NCBI GenBank assembly: GCA_021325095.1
Contig: JAJPHV010000131.1
Coordinates: 1-64,000, forward strand
Direction of reading: 5' to 3'
Source: Chloroflexota bacterium
GTDB taxonomy: Bacteria; Chloroflexota; Anaerolineae; Aggregatilineales; UBA2796
Length of the DNA stretch: 64,000 bases
Of the stretch, positions 18,011-26,917 are shown piece by piece; the first letter of the stretch is position 1, and every line of letters begins with the position of its first letter. The translations under genes were made by a program, and so were the position numbers. The notes under the pieces were generated by a model. The model saw only the letters and a list, made by a program, of their open reading frames with translations, made no database searches and was not told where the DNA came from.

Positions 18011-19063
18011 ATGCAACCGACTGAAATCCTGGTAACATCACCCACATCCAAGTACCCGATCCTGATCGGGGATGGTCTGTTGAAATCGCTGCCCGCACTG
18101 CTCGAAGAACGCAAGCTGACGGGCAAAGTCGCCATTGTCACCAATGAAACGTTGGCGCCGCTGTACGGCGAACCGCTCGTGCAGGCGTTGGGCGCGAAGG
18201 CCGTGCTAGTCAAGATGCCCGACGGTGAGCAGTACAAAACGCTTGACACAGTACGCGCCCTGTACGATGACTTCATCGCCGCCGGGCTGGATCGGCGTTC
18301 GGTGATCGTGGCACTGGGCGGCGGCGTGGTCGGGGACACGGTGGGTTTCGCGGCAGCGACCTACCTGCGCGGCGTGGCGCTGGTGCAGATACCGACATCG
18401 CTGCTGGCAATGGTCGATTCGAGCGTCGGCGGCAAAGTGGGCGTCGATCTGCCCCAGGGCAAGAACCTGATCGGCGCCTTCAAGCAGCCCGAAATGGTGA
18501 TCGTCGATCCTACCGTGCTGGATACGCTGCCCGATGACGAATGGCGCTGCGGCGTGGCCGAGATCGTCAAGGCGGGGCTGATCCGCGACACGGCGCTGCT
18601 CGACGCCTCGCTGTACCGGCGGGGCGCGATTGACTACATCGTGCGGGCGATTGCCTTCAAAGTCAACATCGTGCAGGAAGACCCCTACGAGGATAACATC
18701 CGCGCCTATTTGAACCTGGGCCACACCTTCGCACACGCGCTGGAGCGGGTCAGCAACTATGGCTGGAAGCATGGCGAAGCGGTGGCCGTTGGGCTGCTGG
18801 CAGCGGCCCAGCTCTCGCAGGTGCACGGCCTGTGCGATCCGTCGCTGCCTTTCCGCGTCGAACAGCTTTTGAAGACGCTCAAGCTGCCGACGCGCTACAG
18901 AGGCTACAGCGCCGCCGAACTGCGTGCGGCGATGGGCACGGACAAAAAGCGCCAGGCGAACCGGATACGCTTTGTGCTGCTGCGCGCGCCCGGCGATCCG
19001 GTGTTGGTCAGCGACGTGCCAGATAGCAAGGTGTTGAGCGTGCTTGACTCGCTGCGGGAATGA
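18011..19063 (+). CDS. aroB: 3-dehydroquinate synthase
   Basis: Second shikimate step: DAHP to 3-dehydroquinate, using NAD and a divalent metal. The 350-residue protein has ALGGGVVGDTVGFAAATYLRG (NAD loop and metal region), QIPTSLLAMVDSSVGGK, DLPQGKNLIG, and the metal-binding His in LNLGHTFAHALE and YGWKHGEAVAVG. Start 18011 follows AAGGG; the in-frame extension upstream overlaps the membrane-protein gene and is discounted. aroQ starts seven bases downstream. Confidence 0.95.
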   Translation: MQPTEILVTSPTSKYPILIGDGLLKSLPALLEERKLTGKVAIVTNETLAPLYGEPLVQALGAKAVLVKMPDGEQYKTLDTVRALYDDFIAAGLDRRSVIVALGGGVVGDTVGFAAATYLRGVALVQIPTSLLAMVDSSVGGKVGVDLPQGKNLIGAFKQPEMVIVDPTVLDTLPDDEWRCGVAEIVKAGLIRDTALLDASLYRRGAIDYIVRAIAFKVNIVQEDPYEDNIRAYLNLGHTFAHALERVSNYGWKHGEAVAVGLLAAAQLSQVHGLCDPSLPFRVEQLLKTLKLPTRYRGYSAAELRAAMGTDKKRQANRIRFVLLRAPGDPVLVSDVPDSKVLSVLDSLRE

Positions 19064-19069
19064 GGCTTT

Positions 19070-19513
19070 ATGGAAATCTTGCTGCTCAACGGCCCTAACC
19101 TGAACATGCTCGGTGTGCGCGAGCCGGGAACCTATGGCACGGTCACGCTGGACGAGATTGTGAAGCGCGTCCAGGCGCACGCGCAGACACACGGCGTGTC
19201 GGTGCGTGCGCTGCAATCCAACCATGAGGGCGCGCTCGTCGATGCCATCCACGAGGCACGCACCTGGGCCGCCGGGATCGTGATCAATCCCGGCGCATAT
19301 ACGCACACGTCGATTGCGCTGCGCGACGCGATCTCCGCCGTCGGGCTGCCCGTCGTGGAGGTGCACCTGTCCAATATTCACGCCCGCGAGACCTTCCGCC
19401 ATCACTCCTATCTCGCGCCGGTGTGCGTGGGGCAGATCGCCGGGTTCGGCTGGCGCAGCTACATTCTGGGCCTGGAGGCGCTGCTCGGACACCTGGGCGC
19501 GCTGCCCGAATGA
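19070..19513 (+). CDS. aroQ: 3-dehydroquinate dehydratase, type II
   Basis: Dehydrates 3-dehydroquinate to 3-dehydroshikimate. The 147-residue length and motifs are those of the dodecameric type II enzyme: [18 protein letters not shown] with the catalytic Arg and Tyr, [22 protein letters not shown], and [17 protein letters not shown] with the catalytic His. It is the last gene of the second aro block. aroA (EPSP synthase) and a prephenate dehydratase gene are not in this window. Confidence 0.96.
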   Translation: MEILLLNGPNLNMLGVREPGTYGTVTLDEIVKRVQAHAQTHGVSVRALQSNHEGALVDAIHEARTWAAGIVINPGAYTHTSIALRDAISAVGLPVVEVHLSNIHARETFRHHSYLAPVCVGQIAGFGWRSYILGLEALLGHLGALPE

Positions 19514-19576
19514 ACTTGAACCTTGAACTACGGACGTGAAATTTTAGCGAAATAAGGGATAATACCTGCGGCGTAA

Positions 19577-19605
19577 TTGGCAGTTTTACGATATTCTGCT
19601 TTATA
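19577..19605 (+). promoter_or_regulatory. Possible promoter ahead of the OmpR-type regulator
   Basis: TTGGCA (19577-19582), a 17-base spacer and TTTATA (19600-19605), overlapping a TATACT two bases on. It lies in the 193-base gap between aroQ and the regulator gene. Confidence 0.4.
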
Positions 19606-19706
19606 CTGAGGCTAATCTGTACGGCTTACACTCCCTGCTCCATTCATCGAAAGGCCGTCAGCACCGAATGCAACCCTGAGGCCCGGATACATGGCGGGAG
19701 GTTAAG

Positions 19707-20426
19707 GTGAGAGAAAGCCCATTGATCCTGACGGTGGAAGACGAGCCGCGTATCTCGCGCTATTTGCGCAGCAGTCTACAGATGGCGGGCTACGACGTAC
19801 TAGTGGCCGGAGATGGCGTGAAGGCGCTCGAACTGGTTCAGGAGAATCGGCCCGATCTCGTCTTGCTGGACCTGGGGCTGCCGCGAATGGGCGGCTTCGA
19901 GGTGTTGGAACATATCCGCAAGCAGTTTGACATGCCTGTGATCGTGCTCACGGCGCTGGACACCGAGGACGACAAGGTCAAAGCCCTGATGATGGGCGCG
20001 GACGATTACCTGCCCAAGCCTTTTGGCAACCGCGAACTTCAGGCCCGGATCGTGGCCGTGCTGCGCCGTTATCAGGCGGCTGAACCGGCGGCCAAGAAAG
20101 AAACGGTCTACCAGAATGGCGGCCTGCGCATCGACTACTCCACGCGGCAGGTGACGATTGACGGCAGCGCGGTGCACCTCACGCCGACGGAGTACCGTCT
20201 GCTGGCGACGATGGCCGAGAACACCAATCGCGTGCTGACCCACGACTATCTGCTAACGCACGTGTGGGGCGTCGAATATAGCGACGACGTACACATCCTG
20301 CGGGCCACGATCTGGCGACTGCGCCAGAAGATCGAGCATGACGCTGCCAACCCCCACTATATCCTGAACGAGCCAGGCATCGGCTATCGGCTGGCGAACC
20401 GCAACGAATCGCCTTCGGCTGGCTGA
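19707..20426 (+). CDS. OmpR/PhoB-family response regulator
   Basis: A 239-residue two-domain regulator. REC domain 1-120: acidic pocket VEDEP, phospho-acceptor Asp55 (LVLLDLGLP), VLTALD and the Lys in LPKPFG. The C-terminal winged helix, about 140-232, has HLTPTEYRLLATMAENTNRV and VHILRATIWRLRQKIEHD, then GIGYRL. Start GTG 19707 has GGAGG upstream. No kinase gene is adjacent, so it is an orphan in this window. The stop is followed by a 172-base gap with an extended -10 for the next gene. Confidence 0.93.
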   Translation: MRESPLILTVEDEPRISRYLRSSLQMAGYDVLVAGDGVKALELVQENRPDLVLLDLGLPRMGGFEVLEHIRKQFDMPVIVLTALDTEDDKVKALMMGADDYLPKPFGNRELQARIVAVLRRYQAAEPAAKKETVYQNGGLRIDYSTRQVTIDGSAVHLTPTEYRLLATMAENTNRVLTHDYLLTHVWGVEYSDDVHILRATIWRLRQKIEHDAANPHYILNEPGIGYRLANRNESPSAG

Positions 20427-20510
20427 GGCCGGGCCGCTGCGTGATGAATTGAGAAGATATTCTCTGATTTCCGGTAGTGCCCTGGGAGCGGCGTCGCCGC
20501 CCAATTGTTG

Positions 20511-20519
20511 TGCTAAAAT
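20511..20519 (+). promoter_or_regulatory. Possible extended -10 promoter of the GlmL-like gene
   Basis: TGCTAAAAT, an extended -10 without an obvious -35, about 80 bases upstream of the TTG start at 20599. Confidence 0.35.
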
Positions 20520-20598
20520 TAGCTTCTCACCAGGCAAAGCGGACCAAGCTCTGCGTGCTGGCAGCGGGTGAGGTAAAATCGCTTTTAAGGGGGGCCAT

Positions 20599-22332
20599 TT
20601 GGCGACTCAAACTGCAACCGCCGCCCATTCCATCCTGGCGGCGGATTTCGGCAGCGTCAACACGCGCGTGGTTCTGCTGGACGTGGTAGGCGGCCAATAC
20701 CGGCTGCTGCTGCGCGCCCAGACATTGACGACGGCGGCGCCACCCTATGCCGATGTGGGCGTGGGGCTGCGCCGCGCCTTAGAGCAGATGAGCGGCATCC
20801 TGGGTAGGCTGCTGTTCAGCGGCGACGACCTGGTGACGACAGGGCAGGCCGAAAGCGGCGTCGATCTGTTCCTGGCGACGGCCAGCGGCGGCAAGCCGAT
20901 GAAGGCCGTGCTGGTCGGCCTGATGCCCGACATCAGTGTCGCCAGTGGGCGGCGCGCCCTCGCCAGTACCTACGTCGAATTGACCGACACCCTGAGCCTG
21001 GCGGACATCCGCAACACGGAAGATCAGGTCAACGCCATTCTGCGCAGCCAGCCCGACGTGATCTTCATCGTCGGCGGCACGGATTATGGCGCTACCGAAT
21101 CGATGCTGTCGCTGCTGCGGACAGTGCGGCTGGCGGTGTTGCTGGCGCGCGGCCAGAAGCCCGTCGTGTTGTACGCAGGCAACGAAGCGCTCAGGCCCGT
21201 TGTCAAGGGCATGATGGGCGACGAGGTGTCGCTGTACATGGCGAAGAACGTCAGGCCGTCGCTTCAGGACGAGCAACTGGCCGGAGCGCAGCTTGAACTG
21301 GCGCTGGTTTATGGTGCATACAAGTCGGTCAGCGTGGGCGGCTTTGAGGAGGTGCAGAAAGCCAGCCGCCTGGGGATTTTGCCAACGGCGCAAAGCTACA
21401 GCAATGTCGTGCGTTACCTGGGCGAACTGCCGGGGGCGGGCGTCGGCGTACTGTGCGTGGACGTGGGCAGTTCGACGGTCACACTGTGTGCCAGCATCCA
21501 GAAGGAACCTTATGTCAGCATCCGGTCAGACCTGGGCCTGGGCCACAGCGCCGTGACGGGCGTCAGGGCAGTTGGCGCGGCCAGCATTCAACGCTGGTTG
21601 ACCTTCAATGCCAGCGAATCGCTCATTATGGATTATGCCTGGAACAAGACCCTGAAGCCGTCTACCGTGCCGCAGACCCCGCAAGACCTCGAAATCGAAT
21701 ACGCGATGACCCGTGCGATGATCCGTAATGCAGTGGCGAGCGCGCGCGCGGGCTGGCCTGTTGGGCAGCGCGGCGATCTGCTGCCCGCCATGCGCCCGAT
21801 CATCGGCGCGGGGTCGGTGCTGGCCCAATCTATCGATCCGGGCATCAGCGCGCTGCTGCTGCTGGACAGCTTACAGCCGGTAGGGGTCAGCGAACTGCGC
21901 CTTGATCCCTATGGCGTGATCGCCGCGCTCGGCAGCATTGCTTACGTCGAGCCGCTGGCAGTGGCACAAGTCCTGGAATTGGGCGGATTGCTGAATCTGG
22001 GCACCGCATTCAGCCCGCTCGGCAGACCGCAAGCGGCCACAGCGATGCAGGTCACGGTCAAGCGGGCCAACGGCCAGACGACGGAGCACGAGGTCAAGAG
22101 CGGCACATTGCAACTCGTCGAATTGCCAACTGGACAAAAAGCCCAGGTTACGATTAAACTGAGTCGCGGGCTGACTCTCAATGGCAAGAGCCGTCTGACG
22201 CTCAACGTCGAGGGCGGCGCTGCTGGACTAATTTTCGATGGGCGCGGGCGTCCGATTGCCGTGCCGAAGGAAGTCGAAAAGCGTGCCGAACTGCTGCCCA
22301 GGTGGTACACCGCCGTGCGGAGCAATGTGTAG
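20599..22332 (+). CDS. GlmL/MutL-like ASKHA-fold ATPase
   Basis: A 577-residue protein of the glutamate mutase L family. It has a phosphate-1 loop ILAADFGSVNTRVVLLDV near the N-terminus and a second actin-like loop LCVDVGSSTVTLCASI in the middle, with IFIVGGTDYGATESML between. In clostridia the family accompanies B12-dependent glutamate mutase, perhaps in reactivation, but no mutase subunits occur in this window. Start is TTG at 20599, preceded by AGGGGGG with a four-base gap; this start is uncertain. The C-terminal 120 residues look like a beta domain. The next gene, 83 bases downstream past a repeat element, may be its partner. Confidence 0.75.
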   Translation: MATQTATAAHSILAADFGSVNTRVVLLDVVGGQYRLLLRAQTLTTAAPPYADVGVGLRRALEQMSGILGRLLFSGDDLVTTGQAESGVDLFLATASGGKPMKAVLVGLMPDISVASGRRALASTYVELTDTLSLADIRNTEDQVNAILRSQPDVIFIVGGTDYGATESMLSLLRTVRLAVLLARGQKPVVLYAGNEALRPVVKGMMGDEVSLYMAKNVRPSLQDEQLAGAQLELALVYGAYKSVSVGGFEEVQKASRLGILPTAQSYSNVVRYLGELPGAGVGVLCVDVGSSTVTLCASIQKEPYVSIRSDLGLGHSAVTGVRAVGAASIQRWLTFNASESLIMDYAWNKTLKPSTVPQTPQDLEIEYAMTRAMIRNAVASARAGWPVGQRGDLLPAMRPIIGAGSVLAQSIDPGISALLLLDSLQPVGVSELRLDPYGVIAALGSIAYVEPLAVAQVLELGGLLNLGTAFSPLGRPQAATAMQVTVKRANGQTTEHEVKSGTLQLVELPTGQKAQVTIKLSRGLTLNGKSRLTLNVEGGAAGLIFDGRGRPIAVPKEVEKRAELLPRWYTAVRSNV

Positions 22333-22336
22333 CAAG

Positions 22337-22390
22337 CCTCACCCCCGACCCCTCTCCATCGTATGGAGAGGGGAGTCAAAGCGTGAGGGG
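22337..22390. repeat. REP-like palindromic repeat, copy A
   Basis: CCTCACCCCCGACCCCTCTCC-type unit. The core is an 11-base-pair perfect hairpin, CCCCTCTCCAT (22349-22359), loop CGT, ATGGAGAGGGG (22363-22373), flanked by CCTCAC and GTGAGG arms. It starts four bases after the GlmL-like gene stop. Related copies lie at 25189 and 43746. Confidence 0.75.
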
Positions 22391-22415
22391 AATTCAGTGA
22401 AACGAGCCGAGCGAC

Positions 22416-23528
22416 ATGCCCTACTATCCTGAGCATACCTTCATCCTGGGCCTGGCGACCATTCGCCGGGAGCGCCGCTTGCCGCCAGGAGCGTTCGGCG
22501 AGGCGGTGGTCAGGGAGCACCAGCGCGTCGAAGCGTCAGAAGTGGTCCTGCGCGGCTCCGTGCCGGGCCGGTATGTCATCCTGGAGGCATTGGGGCCGCT
22601 CGGACTGCGCGTAGGTGACGTGCTGGCTGACGAGTGGTTCCAGGCGCGAGTCGGGGAGCAGGTCAAGAAAGGCCAGGTCATTGCCGCTAGAGGCAAGGGG
22701 CGCGGGGCCAAAACGTTGAAAGCGCCGGTTGACGGCATCATGGCCCGGATCGATGAAGGCCAGGTCATCTTACAGGCCACGCCGCAGCCGGTGGAGGTCT
22801 ACGCGATGTGCCCCGGCGAGATCACGTCGGTGCGTCCTCAAGAAGTGCTGCTGGAAACTTATGGCGCGCTGATCCAGTGTGCCTGGGGCAATGGCAAGCG
22901 CACCTATGGCATTTACAAGCCGGAGCCACCAGAGGGGATCGAGTCGTTGAAGGGGGAGGCCCTGCTGCAAGCCTACCGTAGCACGGCCATTGTCATGACC
23001 CGCCCCATCGCCTCGACTCTGATCTTTAACGTCGCCTTTGAACAGGAGATCACCGCGCTGATCGCGCCCAGTATGCACGCCGACCTGCGCGAGGCAGCCC
23101 TGCGCCAGCCGATCCCGATCATTCTGACCGAGGGATTTGGCGAGCAGCAGATGTCAGAAATCGTGTACAATCTGCTGCGCGATAACGTAGGACGGCCTGC
23201 ACTCATCGATGCCACCGAACCGGTGCGCTGGACGTCGAGCCGCCCAGAAATTATCATTCCGCTGCCGAGTGGCGGACAGTTGCCGCCCGTACCGGAAATG
23301 GATCAACCCCTGGTCGAGGGCAGCATAGTGCGCTTGACGCGTGCGCCCTACACCGGGATGACGGGCCGTGTGCGGCAGCTACCGGACAGCCCGCGCGCGG
23401 TGGAGAATGGGTTACGCCTGGCCGGAGCCGAAGTGCAGCTTTCATCCGGGCGTACTGTGTTTGTGCCGCTGGCTAACCTTGAGCTTCTGGGCCGTGCGGC
23501 TGACGCGCCAGGCACAGGCGGCACCTAA
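22416..23528 (+). CDS. Conserved-looking soluble protein linked to the GlmL-like gene
   Basis: A 370-residue protein I cannot name. Residues about 65-125 (VGEQVKKGQVIAARGKG, TLKAPVDGIMARIDEG) resemble a barrel-sandwich or lipoyl-like fold, with the paired KKGQ and VDGI turns but no lipoyl Lys motif. Residues about 170-250 look like an alpha/beta domain (STAIVMTRPIASTLIFNVAF). The C-terminal 60 residues (VEGSIVRLTRAPYTGMTGRV) look like a KOW/SH3 barrel. There is no signal peptide or membrane segment. It follows the GlmL-like gene, which suggests joint function; nature of that function is unknown. Confidence 0.6.
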   Translation: MPYYPEHTFILGLATIRRERRLPPGAFGEAVVREHQRVEASEVVLRGSVPGRYVILEALGPLGLRVGDVLADEWFQARVGEQVKKGQVIAARGKGRGAKTLKAPVDGIMARIDEGQVILQATPQPVEVYAMCPGEITSVRPQEVLLETYGALIQCAWGNGKRTYGIYKPEPPEGIESLKGEALLQAYRSTAIVMTRPIASTLIFNVAFEQEITALIAPSMHADLREAALRQPIPIILTEGFGEQQMSEIVYNLLRDNVGRPALIDATEPVRWTSSRPEIIIPLPSGGQLPPVPEMDQPLVEGSIVRLTRAPYTGMTGRVRQLPDSPRAVENGLRLAGAEVQLSSGRTVFVPLANLELLGRAADAPGTGGT

Positions 23529-23563
23529 GCGCCTTTGCCCCCACACGGAGGAAAATCAACTTA

Positions 23564-25177
23564 ATGAGTAGAGACGACTTCGACCTGGACGATTTCGGCG
23601 AGTTTGAAGAGCCTTCTTTTCCAGAGGAAGAAGAGTTTTTACCGCCCGAACAGGTGCCGCCAGAGCGTCCGCAGCGCAATGTGGTCTTTTTGATCATCGC
23701 AGTGCTGCTCATTATCGTGTTCCTGGTGGGTCTGGCCCTGACAGCCAAAGTGATCATTGATAATGACGCGGAGATGAAGACGCGCCAGGCCATTATTGAT
23801 CAAGTTTTTATGACCAATACGGCAGTCCAGATCGCTCTGGAAGGCACGCAGACGGCTAAAGCCTGGACGCCCACGCCTTCCTCAACGCCCACCCCGACGG
23901 ACACGCCCACGCCGACTCCCACCGAGACCCCCACCGAAACGCCGACGTTCACGCCCTCACCCGCCGTCAACGTGGGTGCAACGCAAACAGTTCTGGCAGA
24001 GACGGCGTTGGCACAGCCCGGCCCACTGCAAACGGCATTGGCGCAGGTGGCCGCCGCGCAAACGGCATTGGCGCAGCCCGGCCCGGTGCAGACGGTGGTC
24101 GTTTACCAGACTGTTGTCTCCGTCGTAACGCAGCCTCCGGTCACGCTGCCTGGCCCGACGCCCCTGCCGCTAGGTGACCTGCAAACTGCGGTAGCCGGGA
24201 CTCTGGTGGCGGAGCTTGGCCCGACGCAAACCGCCGCTGCGGATCGGGTGAACGCGGCAGAGACGGCCATCGCCCAGAGCGGCCCGACCCTGACCGCTGC
24301 CGTCCAGACGGCTGTCGGGCAGCCCGAAGCGACCCAGACGGCCATCGCCGCTACCGTCGTGGCCCAGGTCGCGCCCATGCAGACGGCCCTGGCAGCCATC
24401 CCGCCCACTCAACCGGGGGCCGTTGAAACATCGGTGGCCGGGACGGTGGCCGCCCAGGTTGGCCCCACGCAAACCCTGCTGGCGCAGACACCCCTCGCGC
24501 CGGAGGTCGGGGGGACGCTGACCGCAGTTGCTCTGCAAATCGGCCCGACGCAAACCGCACTGGCCGGGCAGGTCGTGGCGGCGCAGACGGCCATCGCGCA
24601 GGTGGCCCAGGCCCAGACAGCCATCGCCCAGCCAGGGCCAATCCAGACCGCCGTCATCCAGATTACCCGTACATCCGCGCCGCCAGAGCAAACGTTGATC
24701 GCAGGCGGTATCGCCGCGCAAACCGCCGTCGCGCAGGGCGGGCCAGTCCAGACCGTGATCGCGGAGACGCCGGGCGCAGCCGGGCCAGCCCAGCAGACAG
24801 CTATTGCGCAGGCCATCATCGCGCAGACGGCACTGGCCGGGCCGACCAATACGCCTGCGCCCGTCAGCACCTTGAGCGAAGAGGACTTGACGGCAACAGT
24901 CTCCGCAATGGAAACGGCGAATGCCCTGGCGACGCAAGCCTTTGAGAGCGGCACACCTCTGGCCGTGACGGCCACACCGGCGGCGGGCACGCTGCCTGCC
25001 GTCAGCGTGACGCCGGGTACGCCGGGGCCAACGGCGACGAAGCGGCTGCCGCAGGGTGGCTTCTTCGACGATGTTGCAGCCGGGCGGGCCAGCCCGAACA
25101 GCTTGGCCGTCGTGGGCTTCGCGGCGCTGGTGCTGGTCGGGATCATCGTGGCGGCCCGCCGCCTGCGCAGAGCATAA
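23564..25177 (+). CDS. Twice-anchored membrane protein with a QTA-repeat ectodomain
   Basis: A 537-residue protein. An acidic N-terminus (about 40 residues) precedes a membrane segment (VVFLIIAVLLIIVFLVGLAL). Next come a Thr/Pro linker of TPTPTD and TETP type and about 330 residues built from an irregular repeat of the form GPxQTALAxxxAAQTA; about twenty QT(A/V/L) units occur. A second membrane segment near the C-terminus (SLAVVGFAALVLVGIIVA) ends in RRLRRA. The ectodomain is Cys-free and low in aromatics, so it is probably an extended stalk or adhesin-like rod. Residue bias makes homology search unreliable. It is downstream of the GlmL-like pair. Confidence 0.65.
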   Translation: MSRDDFDLDDFGEFEEPSFPEEEEFLPPEQVPPERPQRNVVFLIIAVLLIIVFLVGLALTAKVIIDNDAEMKTRQAIIDQVFMTNTAVQIALEGTQTAKAWTPTPSSTPTPTDTPTPTPTETPTETPTFTPSPAVNVGATQTVLAETALAQPGPLQTALAQVAAAQTALAQPGPVQTVVVYQTVVSVVTQPPVTLPGPTPLPLGDLQTAVAGTLVAELGPTQTAAADRVNAAETAIAQSGPTLTAAVQTAVGQPEATQTAIAATVVAQVAPMQTALAAIPPTQPGAVETSVAGTVAAQVGPTQTLLAQTPLAPEVGGTLTAVALQIGPTQTALAGQVVAAQTAIAQVAQAQTAIAQPGPIQTAVIQITRTSAPPEQTLIAGGIAAQTAVAQGGPVQTVIAETPGAAGPAQQTAIAQAIIAQTALAGPTNTPAPVSTLSEEDLTATVSAMETANALATQAFESGTPLAVTATPAAGTLPAVSVTPGTPGPTATKRLPQGGFFDDVAAGRASPNSLAVVGFAALVLVGIIVAARRLRRA

Positions 25178-25188
25178 GGTAAGATTTA

Positions 25189-25231
25189 CCCTCACCCTGG
25201 CCCCCTCTCCGCTTCGCAGAGAGGGGGAATC
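25189..25231. repeat. REP-like palindromic repeat, copy B
   Basis: CCCTCACCCTGGCCCCCTCTCC-type unit immediately after the QTA-repeat gene. Core stem CCCCCTCTC (25201-25209) pairs with GAGAGGGGG (25219-25227). Same family as copies at 22337 and 43746; both A and B lie just 3' of a gene. Confidence 0.7.
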
Positions 25232-25269
25232 AGCCCTGGGAGCATGAATCGATCAACGCTCCTGGCCGA

Positions 25270-25298
25270 TTGGAGAGGGCCAGCGGGTGCGGTATACT
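25270..25298 (+). promoter_or_regulatory. Probable promoter of the ATPase-winged helix gene
   Basis: TTGGAG (25270-25275), exactly 17 bases, TATACT (25293-25298), 32 bases upstream of the ATG at 25331. Confidence 0.55.
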
Positions 25299-25330
25299 GT
25301 TTGTAGTCGCCTGAGTCAGCCTTAAGAACT

Positions 25331-26707
25331 ATGACTCGACTTCCCATTTCCTACAGACCCGACGATGCCGCTCTGCTGATTCAAACGGCGGCGGAGGGCA
25401 ACTGTGCCGCTATCGTGGGTCTGAGCAACTTTGGAAAATCAACCCTGCTGCGCGGGCTATCCAGCGAACCCTACCGCCTCCGCTACAAGGAAATCTCCGG
25501 GCGCGAGGCGTTGTTTGTCTACGTCGACTGCAACCGGATGCTCGAGCTGACCATTCAGGGCCTTTACGAAGTTATCCTGCGTGCTATCCTGGAAGTGCTG
25601 CCGCCGGATACACACGAGGTACGCGGGCGGATCGAAAGCCTGTACCATCGCATCGTGGAGCCGGAAAGCACCTTCGGCGTGCCGCTGGCTTTTAGCGACG
25701 CTGTCGTCGAATTGATGACGCATACCCCCTACGACATGGTGCTGCTGCTGGACGAATTCGACGACGTATTGCACGGCCTGGAACCCCGACTGTTCCTCAA
25801 TATGCGGGCGCTCAAGGATCGCTACAACGAGCGACTGGTGTACATTGTGGCGACGATCCAGCGTATGATGAACATCCGCGAGAGCGATCACCTGGCCGAA
25901 TTCGGCGAATTGTTTGCAGCCAACGAAATCTTTCTCATGCCGTTGAAACCCGAACAGACGGTGCAACTGGCCGCCGATCTGTTCAGCGAGGCACACGACA
26001 AACTGGACGATGCCGAACGGGATTACATTTTGGAGATGGCGGGCGGGCATCCGGGCCTGACACAGGCTGTTGCCCAGACGCTTCTGCACGTCGAGTCCGG
26101 CGCGCCTGTGCCCTACCAGCAGCAGGCCCTGCTGCTGGCCGAGCAGGTGCTTGAGAATAATCGCCAGGTACGCAACGAAGTGAGCAAGTTGTGGAGCCAG
26201 ATTTCGGAGGAAGAGCGTGAGGCGCTGATCCAGATTGTGAGCCAGGGGCCGGATGGCGTGCCGCTGGAGATGCGCCGCCAGTTGGTGCAGCGTGGCATTC
26301 TGCTGGATGAAAACAGTTCACGGCTGTTTGCGCGGCTCTTCACACGCTACGTGCAACGGCAAGGTCTGGCACGACAGGGGATGCCAAGTGGTATCTACCT
26401 GGATACCGATGCGGGCGAGGTGTGGGTCAATGGGGTGCGCGCACAGACCCTGACCGACCTGGAATATCGGCTGTTGTTGCTGCTGTATGGCCGCATGGAG
26501 AAGATTTGCGACAAGTACCAGATTGTTGAGGCAGTGTGGGGCCAGGAGTACATCGACGAGGTGGACGACGCCCGGATCGAGAAGCTGGTCAGCCGCCTGC
26601 GCGCCAAACTGGAACCCGACCCTGCCGACCCACACTTCCTCGTGACGGTGCGTGGCCGGGGCTACAAACTTACCAACGGTGGCCCCAGCGAAGACGACGA
26701 ACGGTGA
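25331..26707 (+). CDS. P-loop ATPase with a C-terminal OmpR-type winged helix
   Basis: A 458-residue soluble regulator-like protein. Walker A is GLSNFGKST (30-38), Walker B is MVLLLDEFDDV (Asp141-Glu142), and a sensor-like segment is VYIVATIQRMMN. The ATPase resembles the AAA/STAND group of signal ATPases (GGHPGLTQAVAQTLL after it). Residues about 350-450 form a transcriptional-regulator winged helix: TLTDLEYRLLLLLYGRM, then RIEKLVSRLRAKLEPD and VRGRGYKLTNG. The winged helix is C-terminal, whereas SARP/AfsR-type regulators carry it at the N-terminus. It probably binds DNA under ATPase control (inference). Own promoter at 25270. Confidence 0.82.
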   Translation: MTRLPISYRPDDAALLIQTAAEGNCAAIVGLSNFGKSTLLRGLSSEPYRLRYKEISGREALFVYVDCNRMLELTIQGLYEVILRAILEVLPPDTHEVRGRIESLYHRIVEPESTFGVPLAFSDAVVELMTHTPYDMVLLLDEFDDVLHGLEPRLFLNMRALKDRYNERLVYIVATIQRMMNIRESDHLAEFGELFAANEIFLMPLKPEQTVQLAADLFSEAHDKLDDAERDYILEMAGGHPGLTQAVAQTLLHVESGAPVPYQQQALLLAEQVLENNRQVRNEVSKLWSQISEEEREALIQIVSQGPDGVPLEMRRQLVQRGILLDENSSRLFARLFTRYVQRQGLARQGMPSGIYLDTDAGEVWVNGVRAQTLTDLEYRLLLLLYGRMEKICDKYQIVEAVWGQEYIDEVDDARIEKLVSRLRAKLEPDPADPHFLVTVRGRGYKLTNGGPSEDDER

Positions 26708-26833
26708 GCGGCGGAAAAATAAAGGTAGTATTGAGGTGATTAGCCATTTGCGCCCTTTGTGAAGATCGTCTTAACTTTCTGTGATAATTTCATGAAATCG
26801 CACAATGTCGTCTCCCGCGAAAACGATTTCCCT

Positions 26834-26841
26834 GCTATAAT
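26834..26841 (+). promoter_or_regulatory. Promoter of the cold-shock gene
   Basis: TGC-TATAAT: an extended, consensus -10 (26836-26841). No clear -35. It gives a leader of about 70 bases ahead of the ATG at 26918. Confidence 0.5.
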
Positions 26842-26917
26842 TGCACAATAGAACATGGTACAAGATTTACGAAAAGTACCTTTGAGGACATTTGCGTTAA
26901 GAGGAGCAACCCATCAC

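Noticed and set aside
23980-24860. Tandem DNA repeats that might suggest a CRISPR array
   Set aside because: Repeats are irregular, in-frame, and encode QTA units; there are no uniform repeats with unique spacers and no cas genes.
24170-25195. Long reverse-strand frames opposite the QTA-repeat gene
   Set aside because: They arise from the repetitive DNA of the forward gene; no start context or domain.
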